The notes below the pieces were generated by a model. That model did no database searches, was not told the origin of the DNA, and saw only the letters and a program-made list of their open reading frames with translations. Shown piece after piece: positions 10,306 to 19,832 of a DNA stretch of 64,000 nucleotides; within the stretch, counting starts at the first letter, position 1; every line of letters begins with the position of its first letter. Position numbers and translations under genes: made by a program. Source of the stretch: Galbibacter pacificus (GTDB lineage: Bacteria; Bacteroidota; Bacteroidia; Flavobacteriales; Flavobacteriaceae); the NCBI RefSeq assembly GCF_029603165.1, contig NZ_JAQSVC010000002.1, forward strand, positions 434,001 through 498,000. The letters run 5' to 3'.

Positions 10306-11562
10306 GTGGGGCTAGTAAATAAAAAAGTACTTTTTATAGGCTATGTCTGGCCCGAACCTACATCGTCGGCGGCGGGTAGCAGAATACTTCAGTTGATACG
10401 ATTTTTTATGGATGCCAATTGCCAAATAACTTTTGCGTCTCCTGCCAAACATGGCGAACATATGCACGATTTGACTTCCGAAGGGGTTCAGCAAAAAAAA
10501 ATCGAACTCAACAGTGCTTCTTTTGATGAATTTATTATTGAACTGCAACCGGACGTGGTTGTTTTTGATAGGTACATGATGGAAGAACAATTTGGGTGGA
10601 GAATTGCCGAACATTGCCCCAATGCCTTGAGAATATTAGACACCGAGGACCTACATTTTTTGAGGGATGCGCGTAGGCTGGCCTTAAAAGACGAAAATAA
10701 CGCAGGAGATTTAAAATTGCTTGAAAACAATCTTGCCAAAAGGGAAATTGCAAGTATTTACCGCTGCGATATATCGCTGATTATTTCTGAAGCGGAACAT
10801 GCATTGTTGACAGGACTTTTTAAAATTGATAAGAAATTATTGTGCCATCTACCTTTTTTGCTGGATGAAAATTTAAATGAGTTGCAAAAAAAATGGCTGG
10901 CGTGGGAAGAAAAACAGGATTTTATTTTTATTGGTAATTTTATCCATGCTCCAAACTGGGATGCCGTTTTGGCCTTAAAGGAAACTGTTTGGCCACATAT
11001 AAAAAGGAAATTACCCGATGCTAAATTGCACATTTTTGGTGCTTATGCAGGTGATAAAGTACATAACCTAAACAATAAAAAAGACGGTTTTTTGGTTCAT
11101 GGCTGGGCAAAAAATGCCAAGAAGGAGTTTCAAAAGGCCAAGGTTTGCCTGGCACCTTTAAGATTTGGTGCGGGGTTAAAAGGCAAGCTTGTTGAAGCTA
11201 TGTTGTATGGCACCCCAAGTGTTACTACTACAATTGGTGCTGAAGGTATAAACGGTAACTTTCCATGGAATGGTGCCGTTTTTGATAATCCAGAGGCTTT
11301 TGTGCAAGCGGCGGTAGATTTGTATCAAAATAAGAATAACAGTTGGGAAGAAGCCCGGAAAAATGGCGCAACTATTTTAAAACACCGTTTTGACGGACAA
11401 AAGCACAAGGAACTGCTAAAGACTTCAATTACAGGAATACTTCAAAATTTGACCGGCCACCGAACGCAAAATTTTACGGGCGCCATGCTCATGCAACAAA
11501 CCGTGCAGGCTAGCAAATATATGTCCAAATGGATAATGGAGAAGAACAAGAAAAACCAATAG
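10306..11562 (+). CDS. Glycosyltransferase (GT4-like)
   Basis: Two-domain GT-B-type protein. The N-terminus GYVWPEPTSSAAGSR fits a GT4-style acceptor domain, and the C-terminal half has FIGNFIHAPNWDA, then HGWAKNAKKEF and LRFGAGLKGKLVEAMLYGTP, the donor-binding Glu-containing loop. The start is GTG, one base after the previous stop, so it is probably translationally coupled. Donor and acceptor sugars are unknown; no polysaccharide cluster surrounds it. Confidence 0.8.
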   Translation: MGLVNKKVLFIGYVWPEPTSSAAGSRILQLIRFFMDANCQITFASPAKHGEHMHDLTSEGVQQKKIELNSASFDEFIIELQPDVVVFDRYMMEEQFGWRIAEHCPNALRILDTEDLHFLRDARRLALKDENNAGDLKLLENNLAKREIASIYRCDISLIISEAEHALLTGLFKIDKKLLCHLPFLLDENLNELQKKWLAWEEKQDFIFIGNFIHAPNWDAVLALKETVWPHIKRKLPDAKLHIFGAYAGDKVHNLNNKKDGFLVHGWAKNAKKEFQKAKVCLAPLRFGAGLKGKLVEAMLYGTPSVTTTIGAEGINGNFPWNGAVFDNPEAFVQAAVDLYQNKNNSWEEARKNGATILKHRFDGQKHKELLKTSITGILQNLTGHRTQNFTGAMLMQQTVQASKYMSKWIMEKNKKNQ

Positions 11563-11568
11563 TTAAGT

Positions 11569-11958
11569 TTAGGTAAACATATTCTTTAATTGATCTGTAA
11601 GCCTAATGGGCCGTTTGCTGTTTTTGTCTATCAAACACCAGTCTGTTTTGGAACGCAATAATAATTTTTCGGTTTTATTGTTGTAGATTTCCACAATACG
11701 GGTAGAGGTAACCCCTTTGGCCTTTTCGATATATGTTTTAAGCAATATTTCATCGTTTAAAAATGCCTGTCCCTTGTATTCAATATAATGCGTAAGGACC
11801 ATCCAAATATAGGCGTCGAGCATTTCCTTGGAGGCTTCATTCAACCAATGATTTTTTGCGATATCCTGAATCCATTGCACATACCGCACGTTGTTAACAT
11901 GTTTTAAATCGTCCAGGTCTTCTTCCTGAACATGGATTATTTCTGTATATTCTTTCAA
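11569..11958 (-). CDS. Hotdog-fold acyl-CoA thioesterase
   Basis: Single 4HBT-type hotdog domain of 129 residues. The active-site helix region reads DLDDLKHVNNVRYVQW, with the Asp-hub pattern (D-x-x-x-H-x-N-N) found in YbgC/FadM-like thioesterases. It likely hydrolyses an acyl-CoA in the cytoplasm. It converges with the glycosyltransferase with only 6 bp between stops. The 226-bp gap upstream (11959-12184) holds a degraded small membrane-peptide frame but no supported gene. Confidence 0.82.
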   Translation of the reverse strand: MKEYTEIIHVQEEDLDDLKHVNNVRYVQWIQDIAKNHWLNEASKEMLDAYIWMVLTHYIEYKGQAFLNDEILLKTYIEKAKGVTSTRIVEIYNNKTEKLLLRSKTDWCLIDKNSKRPIRLTDQLKNMFT

Positions 11959-12184
11959 TTATGTTGGTTTGTGTTTCCGTATTCTTTTTTCAGATTTTTT
12001 CAGAACTCATTTTTATTTTCTTCTAAATATTTCACTTTATTTTCCCAATCATTACGATTGTTGTTTGATATTTTCTTTCTTGTAAAGAACCAAGATACTA
12101 AAATTACAAAGACAATAATTATGGGAATAATTATTGTATAAATAATAATATTTAATACTGGGCAAATTATTTAGATGTTAAAAA

Positions 12185-13249
12185 TCATTTCTCTTTGATA
12201 ATTACTTCAAAGAGTCTATCCCAATTTTTTCCGGTAACAAAGAAGGTCTTTGTTTTTGGGTTGTATGCAATTCCATTTAAAACGTCCAAATAGGGGTGCT
12301 GCTTTACCTTTTCTTTTAATCCCCTAAAATCTATAACCCCGATAATTGCGCCCGTTTTTGGGTCGATAATCATGGCGCTGTCTTTTTGGTATACGTTGGC
12401 GTAGATTTTGCCGTCTACATATTCCAGTTCGTTGGCCCTGTTAAAAACAGAGGTATTGGTAACGGTTTCTATAAAATCTTCTTCGGCCAGCGTTTCGGGG
12501 TTCAGTATCCATATTTTATCGCTTCCGTCGCTTTTGTATATTTTTTTTCCGTCGTTTGTGTGTGTAAGTCCCCAGCCTTCTTTGCTTTTGTTGTACTTAA
12601 AGGTGCTCAATTTTTCAAAAGTATGTAGGTCGTATACAAACCCGGTGCCTTCTTGCCAGGTAAGCATGTATATTTTGTTGTTGATAATTGTTATCCCTTC
12701 ACCAAAATACATATTATCCAAGTCGATTTTTTTAAGGATTTCCCCGCTTTTATAATCTACCTTTCTCAAAGAGGATTGCCCATTTCTACCCGGGTTCCCA
12801 GTGCTTTCGTATAAGGTATCGTTATAGAACTCCAGTCCTTGTGTGTAGGCTTTTATGTCGTGGGGATATGTATTGATTACTTCATATGTATACACTTTTG
12901 GGGCTTTATCGGAAAGGATCGTAATGTCTTCCGAAATTTTTACCGATTCACCTTCAAAAAAAACAGTAGCTTCCAAATTTTGTATGCCGTATTTATCGGT
13001 ATTTATGGTATACGCGTTGTTGTTAAGCTTAATGGGGTTACCGTGCAAAGTATAGGTAACCGAATCTATTTCCTTATTTTTCCGGTTCTTGAGGTCCACA
13101 TTTATAGTGCTTCCCTGCTGGATTTTACCGGTATTGGAATCTATTTTAAGAGAAAAAAGATTTTTTCCGGAAGAATTGGCGCCATTGCATCCGCCAACGG
13201 ACACCGCTAAAAAACTGACGATTAAAAACTTATAGAAATATATGGTCAT
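12185..13249 (-). CDS. Glutaminyl-peptide cyclotransferase-like lipoprotein
   Basis: Resembles the bacterial/plant-type glutamine cyclotransferase family, a five-bladed propeller that converts N-terminal Gln to pyroglutamate. A lipobox (VGGC) ends the signal sequence near residue 21. An Ig-like N-terminal segment runs to about 105, then the propeller starts at TYPHDIKAYTQGLEF and carries TWQEGTGFVYD, EGWGLTH and NELEYVDGKIYANVY, ending FFVTGKNWDRLFEV. Probably anchored facing the periplasm. Monocistronic. Confidence 0.85.
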   Translation of the reverse strand: MTIYFYKFLIVSFLAVSVGGCNGANSSGKNLFSLKIDSNTGKIQQGSTINVDLKNRKNKEIDSVTYTLHGNPIKLNNNAYTINTDKYGIQNLEATVFFEGESVKISEDITILSDKAPKVYTYEVINTYPHDIKAYTQGLEFYNDTLYESTGNPGRNGQSSLRKVDYKSGEILKKIDLDNMYFGEGITIINNKIYMLTWQEGTGFVYDLHTFEKLSTFKYNKSKEGWGLTHTNDGKKIYKSDGSDKIWILNPETLAEEDFIETVTNTSVFNRANELEYVDGKIYANVYQKDSAMIIDPKTGAIIGVIDFRGLKEKVKQHPYLDVLNGIAYNPKTKTFFVTGKNWDRLFEVIIKEK

Positions 13250-13298
13250 GTTTTATTTTTTAAGCAATTTATTTAATAAAATTAAGATAGTAAAATTA

Positions 13299-13328
13299 TT
13301 GTGCTAACATAAAAAGTTTGTAAATTTG
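13299..13328 (+). promoter_or_regulatory. Bacteroidota-type promoter of the SRP RNA
   Basis: TTG at 13299-13301, 19 bp spacer, then TAAATTTG at 13321-13328: an exact match to the -33/-7 consensus TTG-N19-TAnnTTTG. It lies 6 bp before the RNA 5' end. Confidence 0.88.
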
Positions 13329-13333
13329 CACCC

Positions 13334-13427
13334 GGCAAGTCCTACACGACCAGCTCCTATAGAATCCCCCAGGGCGGGAACGCAGCAAGGGTATATGGTT
13401 GTAGCGGTGCGATGTAGGTAGCTTGCC
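13334..13427 (+). ncRNA. ffs: Signal recognition particle RNA (small bacterial type)
   Basis: About 94 nt with closing stem GGCAAG...CTTGCC and the universally conserved SRP tip: CAGGGCGGGAACGCAGCAAGGG near 13372-13392 (asymmetric loop and GGAA-type tetraloop region), closed by TGGTTGTAGCGGTGCGATGTAGG. It binds the Ffh GTPase and targets membrane proteins. A run of seven Ts at 13428-13434 serves as the terminator. Ends are set by the stem. Confidence 0.95.
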
Positions 13428-13604
13428 TTTTTTTATGCCTTCAATTTAACTGCTTTCTCTTAGAATTTTCTTAAAATACCCAACTAAGTGTTATTAAATT
13501 ATAACTTTATAAATGTTATTTGTTTTTTAGTATAAAAAGACAAAATAGAGCAGTATCTTTACTGTATTAATAAAATTGTAAAATCAAGAACAGTATTTTA
13601 GGTT

Positions 13605-14261
13605 ATGAAATTTTTTATAGACACGGCAAATTTAGATCAAATTGCTGAAGCAGAAGCCTTAGGGGTTTTAGATGGTGTAACTACCAACCCTTCATTAATG
13701 GCAAAAGAAGGAATTACGGGACGAGACAATATCTTAAAGCATTACGTTGACATATGTAACTTAGTGGAAGGCGATGTTTCTGCCGAAGTTATCGCAACCG
13801 ATTTTGACAGCATTATAAAGGAAGGCGAAGAACTGGCAGACTTGCACGAGCAGATTATTGTTAAAGTTCCCATGATTAAAGATGGGGTAAAGGCAATTAA
13901 GTATTTTTCTGATAAAGGCATTAAAACAAACTGTACGTTGGTTTTTTCTCCCGGGCAGGCCTTGTTGGCCGCAAAAGCTGGGGCAACCTATGTTTCTCCT
14001 TTTATTGGAAGGCTGGACGATATCTCTACCGATGGCTTGGCATTGATTGCCGACATCCGGTTGATTTACGATAATTATGGTTTTGAAACAGAAATCTTGG
14101 CCGCATCCGTGCGCCATACCATGCACGTAATAGATTGTGCCAAACTTGGTGCCGATGTTATGACCGGTCCACTTTCTGCAATTACGGGATTGTTAAAACA
14201 CCCATTGACCGATATAGGCTTGGAAAAATTCCTTGCAGATTATAAAAAAGGAAACCAATAA
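13605..14261 (+). CDS. Transaldolase, TalC/FSA small type
   Basis: Class I aldolase barrel of 218 residues, the short TalC/fructose-6-phosphate-aldolase family. The start [16 protein letters not shown] and GVTTNPSL are diagnostic. Lys87 in VKVPM is the expected Schiff-base lysine. The conserved [23 protein letters not shown]-type strand is visible. In organisms without a long transaldolase, TalC members serve the pentose phosphate pathway. Cytosolic and monocistronic; a bidirectional-looking hairpin follows. Confidence 0.92.
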   Translation: MKFFIDTANLDQIAEAEALGVLDGVTTNPSLMAKEGITGRDNILKHYVDICNLVEGDVSAEVIATDFDSIIKEGEELADLHEQIIVKVPMIKDGVKAIKYFSDKGIKTNCTLVFSPGQALLAAKAGATYVSPFIGRLDDISTDGLALIADIRLIYDNYGFETEILAASVRHTMHVIDCAKLGADVMTGPLSAITGLLKHPLTDIGLEKFLADYKKGNQ

Positions 14262-14288
14262 GAAAAACCTCCTTTTTAAAATAATATC

Positions 14289-14330
14289 AAGGCCTAAAAA
14301 TGGTATGCCGCTTTTAGGCCTTTGTTTTTT
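14289..14330. terminator. Terminator between convergent genes
   Basis: GGCCTAAAA / TTTTAGGCC hairpin with a 12-nt loop followed by TTTGTTTTTT. It ends talC; it may also serve the leftward gene at 14329. Confidence 0.75.
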
Positions 14331-14739
14331 AAGGAATGTCAATTCCCGAGGAATCCGGTTTTACCAATTTTAGCACATCCGAAAAAGAATGCGCCACAAT
14401 GGCTTCGTTTCCACGTATTGCAATGGGGTAAACAAATGCTTCCGGATGTTTGTTAAGTACTTTAAGGGCATCGTTTTCATCCAGTTCCACGTTGGTACCA
14501 TAAGTATTGGTAAATGCAGGATGGTCGGTGGCAATGAGCTCAGGCAACGTTTTGCCCACCCGCTCTGCTATTTCTGCCCATTCCGTATCGGCTATTTTGG
14601 TCTTGTTGATATCTATGGCCAATATTTTGGCCCCTGCCGAAGCTGCATAAGCCTGACATTCGCGCCCAAGTTTCGTACTTGAATCGAATATAAACTTTAT
14701 CTGATTTTCATTGGTTGCTATTATTCCCATTTTTTCCAC
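14329..14739 (-). CDS. ArsC/Spx-like thioredoxin-fold protein
   Basis: 136 residues with an ArsC-like layout: an N-terminal strand, a Cys in GRECQAYAASAGA, IDINKTKIADTEW and then a late PIAIRGNEAIVAHS segment resembling the cis-Pro region of arsenate reductase-like proteins. Canonical ArsC active-site context is not preserved, so reductase activity is doubtful. The start could be the second Met (residue 4). The function is inferred only at fold level. Confidence 0.6.
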   Translation of the reverse strand: MEKMGIIATNENQIKFIFDSSTKLGRECQAYAASAGAKILAIDINKTKIADTEWAEIAERVGKTLPELIATDHPAFTNTYGTNVELDENDALKVLNKHPEAFVYPIAIRGNEAIVAHSFSDVLKLVKPDSSGIDIP

Positions 14740-14817
14740 GACTAATTATTTTAAAAAATTCACTTTAAATTTTATTGTGTAGCAGTTTTAGGGAAAATTG
14801 ATATTATTTTAAATAGG

Positions 14818-15123
14818 CTATTTCCTGGCCTTCATTTTTTCTTTTCTCTTTTTTAGTTGTTTATCCAGGTCTTCGGTGGCCTCGGCAATGGACATCTCAA
14901 ACTTTTCATGGGATGCTTCTGCAAAAAGGCGTGGCCCCGGGACGCTAACCCTGATTTTACAAATTTTACCCGTATTTTTGGAAGATGTGTTTTCTGTTTT
15001 AAAAAACACGTCGGCCCTTACAATAAAATCGTATTTATCAACCAGCTTATTTACTCTTTTTCGGGTCAGTTCTTCCAAACGGCTGCTGGCAGCAACATTG
15101 TCGTATTCAAAATTTATCTGCAT
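14818..15123 (-). CDS. hpf: Ribosome hibernation-promoting factor, HPF/RaiA family
   Basis: 101 residues matching the short HPF/YfiA domain: MQINFEYDNVAASSRLEEL start, KICKIRVSVPGPRLFAEA beta region and a basic Lys/Arg-rich tail. The family binds the 30S decoding region in stationary phase. There is no C-terminal dimerisation domain, so it is the short type, or a diverged paralogue. The 240-bp upstream gap contains no gene that I can support. Confidence 0.82.
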   Translation of the reverse strand: MQINFEYDNVAASSRLEELTRKRVNKLVDKYDFIVRADVFFKTENTSSKNTGKICKIRVSVPGPRLFAEASHEKFEMSIAEATEDLDKQLKKRKEKMKARK

Positions 15124-15363
15124 AGTTCGTCAGTTTTACTCACCAAGTGAGATTTGATATTTTTCCGGCATCAATGTCGAAATATTTTTATTTTTAAAAA
15201 TGAATCCCGGGATTCCCGAGGTAATTAATCTAAAAATACTAAATTTTATAATGTAGATAAATACAAAAAATGTCTTTTAATAAGATTTTGTGAAGAAAGA
15301 AGTCAATATTACCAAAATATTATAAGAATATATGGGCACTTTCAATTTTATGATGAATAATCT

Positions 15364-16164
15364 TTAATTCAAAATAGAAAAATCTTCAATACTTTGGGTA
15401 ATAACCTCTGAATATTCTGTAGGAAAAGGAAGTTTGCCCTCCAGTTGATCGAGATTGGAAAGTTGATAAGCTATGGCAGCTTCATTATAAATAAGTCCGA
15501 TTCCAGGTGCAAAATATTGGGTGGAAATAATGGCATCTTGATCCTTGATTACGGGAATTGTTAGTTCGTACCCATCTACATCTGTAGTTAAAATCCCTTT
15601 TATGTTAACCGTTAAGGAGGTTTTTATAACGTTGTTGTAAGTATCATCAAATAAGGTATAATCGTTTAAAACAGCTTCTGTTTTGGTAGAAACGGTATAT
15701 TCTATATGAAGAATGTATTTGTTGTATTCGTAGGTACTAATGCCCGAATTTGTATAAAGTTCACCGCCCAAGGGGCTTTTTGTGTCCAAAAGCGTCAAAT
15801 TATGCACTGGAATTTCCAGACCGGGGATAAGCTGGCTAATGTTTCCGTCTAAAAAGAGTTTGCTTTTTGATTTTGCCACAAGCGAACTGGAAATCAAATT
15901 TGTAAAAAAGCCCTTTTTTTGGGCATTGCCTTTGGCTTGGTAATATATTTCCCCTTCAATTAAGGAGTCTTTTTCCACCCAGACACTATCTTTTGCCGAA
16001 GTTTCTGCTTCGATATTGTAGGTCCAATGGTTGTTTTTTTCCAAAGGAAAATAGTTTTCGCTTCCTATTTCGGCCAACAATTCTTCTGAAATGGATTCGT
16101 TACTGGAGCAAGAGCAATAGAAAGCTATAAAAAACAGTGTTGCAATGGGGTAGATACAGCGCAT
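15364..16164 (-). CDS. Lipoprotein of unknown function
   Basis: 266 residues with a signal peptide and lipobox near residues 15-19 (FYCSCSS), so outer- or inner-membrane anchored. The mature part starts with a YFPLEKNNHWTYNIE stretch, common among Bacteroidota beta-rich lipoproteins, and includes a late IGLIYNEAAI segment. I do not recognise the family beyond that. Located between hpf and the metallophosphoesterase, each probably separately transcribed. Confidence 0.75.
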   Translation of the reverse strand: MRCIYPIATLFFIAFYCSCSSNESISEELLAEIGSENYFPLEKNNHWTYNIEAETSAKDSVWVEKDSLIEGEIYYQAKGNAQKKGFFTNLISSSLVAKSKSKLFLDGNISQLIPGLEIPVHNLTLLDTKSPLGGELYTNSGISTYEYNKYILHIEYTVSTKTEAVLNDYTLFDDTYNNVIKTSLTVNIKGILTTDVDGYELTIPVIKDQDAIISTQYFAPGIGLIYNEAAIAYQLSNLDQLEGKLPFPTEYSEVITQSIEDFSILN

Positions 16165-16257
16165 GAAATAATGTTAATCCCTTATAAAATTTATATTTGT
16201 TTTTTAACGGGTTTCCCCATGGTATGTTTTGGTTTTTCCAAATATAAAAAATTAATT

Positions 16258-17088
16258 CTATTTTTTGCCCGTAATGGTTATTGCGGCCAACAATTCTTTG
16301 TAGTTCATGCTTTTAATATCTTCGTCGGAATAAAAAGGGCTTAGTTTATCTTCATTGAAATGGTAAAGTTCCCAACGTTTGTCGTGATATTCCAGGGCGG
16401 TTAAGTTCTCTATCCAGTCTCCAGAGTTTAAATATAGGCAAGTACCGTTTTTGTTGACCTTCCGGAGCATTTGAGGTTGGTGTATATGGCCACAAACCAC
16501 ATATTTGTACCCATTTTCAATGGCGAGGTCGGCTGCTACCTTTTCAAAATCGGCTATATATTTAAGGGCTTTTTTTACGCTGCTCTTTATTTTTTTTGAT
16601 AATGAATATTTTTCCCGGCCCATTTTTACCAAAAACCAATTGATGAACCTGTTTATCAAAATTAAAAAATCATATCCCCATCCGCCCAATTTTGCTATCC
16701 ATTTAGTGTGCTGGATGGAGGCATCAAAAACGTCGCCGTGGAAAACCCATGCTTTTTTTCCGTCCAAATTCATTGTCAATTTGTCCAATATATGGATGTT
16801 CCCCATGGTTACGTCACTAAATTTACGGAGCATCTCGTCGTGGTTTCCGGTAATGTAATATACTTCGGTCCCTTTGGTAGAAAGATCTATAATTTTTTTT
16901 ATTACTTGAAGATGGTTTTTTGGAAAGTACCTTTTCCTAAACTGCCATATGTCTATAATATCGCCATTTAGGATCAATTTTTCCGGAGAGATGCTATTTA
17001 AATAAGAGAGTAATTCTCCTGCATGGCAACCAAAAGTGCCAAGGTGCACATCTGAAATTACGACGACTTCTAATTTTCTTTTTCTCAA
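16258..17088 (-). CDS. Metallophosphoesterase, UDP-2,3-diacylglucosamine diphosphatase-like
   Basis: Calcineurin-like phosphoesterase with all metal motifs: D13-x-H15 (SDVHLG), GD at 42-43, GNHDE at 81-85, FHGD, and GHIHQPQ. This layout matches LpxH/YbbF-like enzymes that release lipid X in lipid A synthesis, although many Bacteroidota paralogues exist. The protein lacks a signal peptide. It is divergent from aroC, with a 185-bp region between them. Confidence 0.82.
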   Translation of the reverse strand: MRKRKLEVVVISDVHLGTFGCHAGELLSYLNSISPEKLILNGDIIDIWQFRKRYFPKNHLQVIKKIIDLSTKGTEVYYITGNHDEMLRKFSDVTMGNIHILDKLTMNLDGKKAWVFHGDVFDASIQHTKWIAKLGGWGYDFLILINRFINWFLVKMGREKYSLSKKIKSSVKKALKYIADFEKVAADLAIENGYKYVVCGHIHQPQMLRKVNKNGTCLYLNSGDWIENLTALEYHDKRWELYHFNEDKLSPFYSDEDIKSMNYKELLAAITITGKK

Positions 17089-17228
17089 TCGTATTAATTT
17101 GGTACTACGAAATAAAGAAACACATGGCGGTATTGTATTTCCTGAAAATTAAATATTTATGATAGGATTGTTAAGAATAGTTATATTTTCATGTTAAATA
17201 TTAATTTATGATTACGCATATTTAATTT

Positions 17229-17257
17229 TTGTTTCTCTTTTTTAAAATTTACATTTG
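17229..17257 (+). promoter_or_regulatory. Bacteroidota-type promoter of aroC
   Basis: TTG at 17229-17231, 18-bp spacer, TACATTTG at 17250-17257 (TAnnTTTG). Transcription would start near 17264, which makes the ATG at 17274, not the upstream in-frame ATG at 17229, the true aroC start. Confidence 0.75.
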
Positions 17258-17273
17258 TCAAAATCAAAATTTT

Positions 17274-18338
17274 ATGTCAGGAAATTCCTTTGGAAACCTC
17301 TTTAAGTTAAGCACTTTTGGCGAGTCTCACGGCGAGGCTTTAGGAGGAATTATAGATGGGTGCCCGGCGGGCATTGAGTTGGATATTAGTAAAATTCAAT
17401 TAGACCTCGATAGGCGAAAGCCCGGACAATCGGCCATTGTAACCCAACGCAAAGAACCGGATGAAGTTCGTTTTCTTTCCGGAGTGTTTGAAGGAAAGAC
17501 CACCGGCACGCCCATTGGCTTTGTTATAGAAAACACCAATCAGAAATCGCACGATTATTCTCATATAAAAGATAGCTACAGGCCTTCTCATGCTGATTAT
17601 GTTTATGATAAAAAATACGGTTTTAGGGATTATCGCGGCGGCGGAAGAAGCTCGGCAAGGGAAACAGCCAGCAGGGTAGTGGCAGGTGCCATTGCCAAGC
17701 AAATGCTAAAAGGCATTAAAATTAACGCTTTTGTGTCTTCCGTAGGAAGCATACAACTTGAAAAAGACTACACCGAGCTAGATCTTGCCAATGCAGAAAC
17801 CAATATAGTGCGCTGCCCCGATACGGCATTGGCCTCAAAAATGGAAGATTACATCAGGCAAATCCGCAAGGAAGGCGATACCGTTGGAGGCGTTGTAACC
17901 TGTGTTGTTCAAAATGTTCCTATTGGGCTTGGAGAGCCTGTTTTTGATAAGCTCCATGCAGAATTGGGCAAGGCCATGCTTTCCATTAATGCAGTTAAAG
18001 GATTTGAATACGGAAGCGGTTTTGGCGGCTCCAGCATGAAAGGGAGCCAGCATAACGACCTCTACAATGAGGACGGCACTACCAAAACAAATTATTCGGG
18101 AGGAATACAAGGTGGTATTAGCAACGGGATGGATATTTACTTCCGGGTTGCCTTTAAACCAGTTGCTACGATCATGCAAACGCAAAAAACAATAAACAAA
18201 GAAGGAGAAGAAGTGGAAATGCAAGGGAAAGGCCGGCACGACCCATGTGTGGTACCACGTGCAGTCCCTATTGTGGAAGCTATGGCAGCCTTGGTTTTGG
18301 CAGATTATACTTTAATAAATAATAGTATATTACGCTAA
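17274..18338 (+). CDS. aroC: Chorismate synthase
   Basis: Converts EPSP to chorismate with reduced FMN, the last shikimate step. Signatures: [19 protein letters not shown] at the N-terminus, [19 protein letters not shown] in the middle, and a C-terminal FKPVATI followed by [18 protein letters not shown]. The 354-residue length from ATG 17274 fits the family; 15 extra codons upstream would precede the conserved start and overlap the promoter. It stands alone from other aro genes. Confidence 0.95.
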   Translation: MSGNSFGNLFKLSTFGESHGEALGGIIDGCPAGIELDISKIQLDLDRRKPGQSAIVTQRKEPDEVRFLSGVFEGKTTGTPIGFVIENTNQKSHDYSHIKDSYRPSHADYVYDKKYGFRDYRGGGRSSARETASRVVAGAIAKQMLKGIKINAFVSSVGSIQLEKDYTELDLANAETNIVRCPDTALASKMEDYIRQIRKEGDTVGGVVTCVVQNVPIGLGEPVFDKLHAELGKAMLSINAVKGFEYGSGFGGSSMKGSQHNDLYNEDGTTKTNYSGGIQGGISNGMDIYFRVAFKPVATIMQTQKTINKEGEEVEMQGKGRHDPCVVPRAVPIVEAMAALVLADYTLINNSILR

Positions 18339-18386
18339 ATTATAAAAGCTTAAACTAAACATCTTTGTTAACTTAAAACAATTCAT

Positions 18387-19832
18387 GTGAAAAAACTAGC
18401 ACTACACTGGCAGATTATTATAGGTTTGATACTTGGTATTATTTGGGCAATTTTTTCCAGTAAAATGGGATTGAGCCAATTTACCATTGATTGGATAGCT
18501 CCTTTCGGGACCATTTTTATCAACTTATTAAAGCTTATAGCTGTACCGTTGGTGCTTTTTTCCATAATAAATGGTGTTGCCAATATTGGGGATCCGTCAA
18601 GTTTGGGTAGAATGGGCGGTAAAACGCTTTTGGCATACCTTATTACCACAATACTTGCGGTTTCGTTGGGGTTGGTCTTGGTCAACTTTATAAAGCCAGG
18701 AAAACTTATTGATGAAGAAAGCAGGATAGATAACAGGATAAGCTATGAGTTGTGGGCCGCTTCTGAAAACCTAGAAATTAAAGACGGAATTAATTATTTG
18801 CACGACCCGGCTTTTCTTGAGCGGGCGCAACATATTTCTGACCTCTCCAAAGATGAGCTAAAAGAGGCCGCGACCAGTGAAGTAGGTGAAAAAATGAGCG
18901 AGGCCAACAAGACCAAAGATGCTGGCCCCTTAAAACCATTGGTTGATATTGTTCCAGACAATATCTTTTTGTCTTTGGCCGATAACGGCTTAATGTTGCA
19001 GGTAATATTCTTTGCCCTTTTCTTCGGTATTAGTTTACTTTTTATTCCAAATGATAAATCCAAACCGGTACTTGCTTTTGTAGATGGAATTATGGAAGTA
19101 TTTCTTAAAATGGTTGATTTAATTATGAAAGCGGCTCCGTTTTTTGTATTTGCTCTTTTAGCAGGAATAGTAAGCAAAATGGCAGGAAATGATATTGGTA
19201 AAGTATTCGAAATCTTTAAAGGTTTAAGTTGGTATTCACTTACGGTTGCTTTAGGTTTAGCTTTGATGATATTTGTAGTATATCCGGGTATTTTCAAAAT
19301 TTTTATCCGTGTAATTTCGTATTTCGGCTTTTTCAAAGCCATGAGCCCGGCACAAACATTGGCATTTTCAACATCGAGTAGTGTTGCTACACTTCCTGTA
19401 ACCATAGAATGTGTGGAAGATAATTTAGGCGTGAACAAAAAAATAACAAGTTTTGTACTTCCTATAGGTGCTACAATAAATATGGATGGTACTTGTTTGT
19501 ATCAAGCAGTAGCAGTAGTTTTTGTAGCACAATTACATATGATAGATCTTACCATTAGTCAACAATTAACCATTGTACTTACAGCTACATTAGCTTCCAT
19601 CGGAACAGCGGCAGTACCAAGCGCAGGATTGGTAATGCTCATTATCGTGCTTCAATCGGTTGGGCTTAACCCGGCCTGGATCGGTATTATACTTCCTGTA
19701 GACAGAATCTTGGACATGATGCGTACCGTTGTAAACGTAACTGGAGACGCAACGGTTTGTTCTTTAATTGCCAAAAGTGAATGCATGCTGGATTACGACC
19801 CAAATAAAACCGAGCTTAAAAGTGAAGTGTAA
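18387..19832 (+). CDS. Dicarboxylate/amino acid:cation symporter (DAACS family)
   Basis: Multi-pass inner-membrane carrier related to GltP/DctA and EAAT transporters. Characteristic motifs are the serine-rich re-entrant loop (STSSSVATLPVT) and LPIGATINMDGTCLYQ, with NVTGDATVC near the C-terminus matching the substrate-binding helix. A hydrophilic insertion of about 90 residues lies between early membrane segments (roughly 110-190). Substrate is probably glutamate or a C4-dicarboxylate. The stop overlaps the next start by one base (TAATG), so translation is likely coupled to the DUF1704 gene. Confidence 0.9.
   Translation: MKKLALHWQIIIGLILGIIWAIFSSKMGLSQFTIDWIAPFGTIFINLLKLIAVPLVLFSIINGVANIGDPSSLGRMGGKTLLAYLITTILAVSLGLVLVNFIKPGKLIDEESRIDNRISYELWAASENLEIKDGINYLHDPAFLERAQHISDLSKDELKEAATSEVGEKMSEANKTKDAGPLKPLVDIVPDNIFLSLADNGLMLQVIFFALFFGISLLFIPNDKSKPVLAFVDGIMEVFLKMVDLIMKAAPFFVFALLAGIVSKMAGNDIGKVFEIFKGLSWYSLTVALGLALMIFVVYPGIFKIFIRVISYFGFFKAMSPAQTLAFSTSSSVATLPVTIECVEDNLGVNKKITSFVLPIGATINMDGTCLYQAVAVVFVAQLHMIDLTISQQLTIVLTATLASIGTAAVPSAGLVMLIIVLQSVGLNPAWIGIILPVDRILDMMRTVVNVTGDATVCSLIAKSECMLDYDPNKTELKSEV

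Noticed and set aside
11959-12184. Leftward frame encoding a membrane helix with a basic/acidic tail (IIIVFVILVSWFFTRKKISN)
   Set aside because: No ATG, GTG or TTG start after the upstream stop, and a TGA interrupts the likely tail. It may be a remnant, but a gene cannot be supported.
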